A stretch of DNA of 33,879 nucleotides from Patescibacteria group bacterium (GTDB lineage Bacteria; Patescibacteriota; Patescibacteriia; Patescibacteriales; UBA12465). The notes beneath the pieces are model-generated. The model searched no databases. It had not been told where the DNA came from and was given only the letters and a program-made list of their open reading frames with translations. The DNA lies in assembly GCA_028696995.1 (NCBI GenBank), contig JAQVFY010000006.1:1-33879 (forward strand). Reading direction: 5' to 3'. Of this stretch, positions 32,829-33,879 are shown piece by piece (position 1 is the stretch's first letter; every line of letters starts with the position of its first letter). Made by a program: the position numbers and the translations under genes.

Positions 32829-33879
32829 ATGTATTTGGAAAAACTAGAGATTCAAGGGTTTAAATCTTTTGCCAATAAAAATAAATTGATTTTTTCTGGA
32901 ATATTAAATGATCAGAAAAGAGGAATTACTGTTGTTGTTGGACCAAATGGTTCTGGAAAATCAAACATTGCTGACTCTATTCGTTGGGTGTTGGGAGAAC
33001 AAAGTACTAAATTGCTTCGTAGTAAAAAAAGTGAAGATGTTATTTTTTCTGGGTCAGATAAAAAGGGAAGACTTAATATGGCGGAGGTTTCTTTATTTTT
33101 GAATAACGAAAGTAATAATTTTTTAAAATTTAAAAAAAATAATCAAGAGGATGATTTTTTAAAAGAGGAAGCTAATAGAGAGGGTGATAATATTGATGCC
33201 CTACTTTTTCTTCCGGAAATAGTTTTAACTAGAAGGGTTTTTCGAGATGGTAATAGTGAGTATTTAATTAATGGTAGTAAAGTTCGTTTAAGCGATATTC
33301 AAATATTTTTAGCTAAGGCTAATTTTGGTCAAAAAACTTATAGTGTTATTGGTCAAGGTATGGTGGAAAATTTTTTAAATACTAGCCCTTCGGAAAGGAA
33401 GGCTTTTTTTGATGAGGCTACTGGCGTTAAACAATATCAAATCAAGAGAGATATTTCTTTAAATAAATTAGAAAATAGCCAAGAAAACCTAGCAAAAGTG
33501 GAAATGTTGTTAAATGAAATAAATCCTCGTTTAAAGAGTTTAACTCGTCAAGTTGGAAAACTTAAGAAGCGACAGTCATTAGAAGAAGAACTTTTAATTA
33601 AGCAATTAAATTATTATAGTTGTCTGTGGCAGGAGGTTGGGAATAGGTCTGAAAAATTTCAAAAAGAAATTAATAGACTTCAAATAGAAAAAGATATTTT
33701 AGAAAAAAAAATTGAAACTGACAAAAATAATTTAGAACAGCTTAGTCAAGGAGAAACTATTGGAAAAGAATTTTATGAATTACAGAAAAATTTCTTGTCT
33801 TTGCAGGCCGAACAAGAGAAAATTAAGAAACAGCAAGAAAGGTTAGCCCTGTGGATAACTTTAAACAAAAAGAATAAAA
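32829..33879 (+). CDS. smc: Chromosome segregation protein SMC, 3'-truncated by the window edge (absent from the ORF track)
   Basis: MYLEKLEIQGFKSFANKNKLIF...ITVVVGPNGSGKSNIADSIRWVLGEQSTKLLRSKKSEDVIFSGS..., then coiled coil; no stop before 33879. Confidence 0.95.
   Translation, partial: MYLEKLEIQGFKSFANKNKLIFSGILNDQKRGITVVVGPNGSGKSNIADSIRWVLGEQSTKLLRSKKSEDVIFSGSDKKGRLNMAEVSLFLNNESNNFLKFKKNNQEDDFLKEEANREGDNIDALLFLPEIVLTRRVFRDGNSEYLINGSKVRLSDIQIFLAKANFGQKTYSVIGQGMVENFLNTSPSERKAFFDEATGVKQYQIKRDISLNKLENSQENLAKVEMLLNEINPRLKSLTRQVGKLKKRQSLEEELLIKQLNYYSCLWQEVGNRSEKFQKEINRLQIEKDILEKKIETDKNNLEQLSQGETIGKEFYELQKNFLSLQAEQEKIKKQQERLALWITLNKKNK

Noticed and set aside
32908-33102. 64-aa ORF from the track
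   Set aside because: Out-of-frame ORF inside the truncated smc gene beginning at 32829.
33849-33857. TGTGGATAA DnaA-box match
   Set aside because: Single match within smc coding sequence far from the origin; expected by chance.

Overview
AT-rich bacterial chromosome segment, probably from a Patescibacteria/CPR-type genome (inferred from gene content, small genes and near-absence of Shine-Dalgarno sites). It contains a replication-origin neighbourhood: yidC-yidD-rnpA-rpmH on the minus strand, then a cytidylate-kinase-like gene, rplS, tRNA-Leu, tRNA-Val, dnaA and dnaN on the plus strand. Flanking this are a sugar phosphomutase, cell-envelope genes (GT2, glycosidase-like, EamA, YibE/F, PBP1A, prepilin), a bactofilin plus DAGK-like pair, dksA-like/lspA/tsaE, eight tRNAs, an alpha-glucan phosphorylase, a P-type ATPase, a histone-H1-like Lys/Ala repeat protein and a truncated smc at the right edge. 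The most unusual region is 22.86-25.96 kb, downstream of tRNA-His. It has two paralogous signal-peptide/membrane-protein modules, each with a TTGACA/inverted-repeat element, a 22-bp leader hairpin supported by pairing-preserving substitutions, a perfect AGGAGG Shine-Dalgarno, a GC-rich in-frame codon array inside the ORF, and a conserved terminator. Units are separated by a ~78-bp intergenic repeat present three times, and a leaderless HTH-phosphoribosyltransferase gene sits between the two modules. Other notable signals are three copies of the parS-like palindrome TGTTCTACGTAGAACA (one inside a 48-bp perfect palindrome) and a ~198-bp hairpin-rich element bounded by a duplicate of the tRNA-Ala 3' end. 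No searches or folding programs were run; all calls come from reading the sequence and known motifs.
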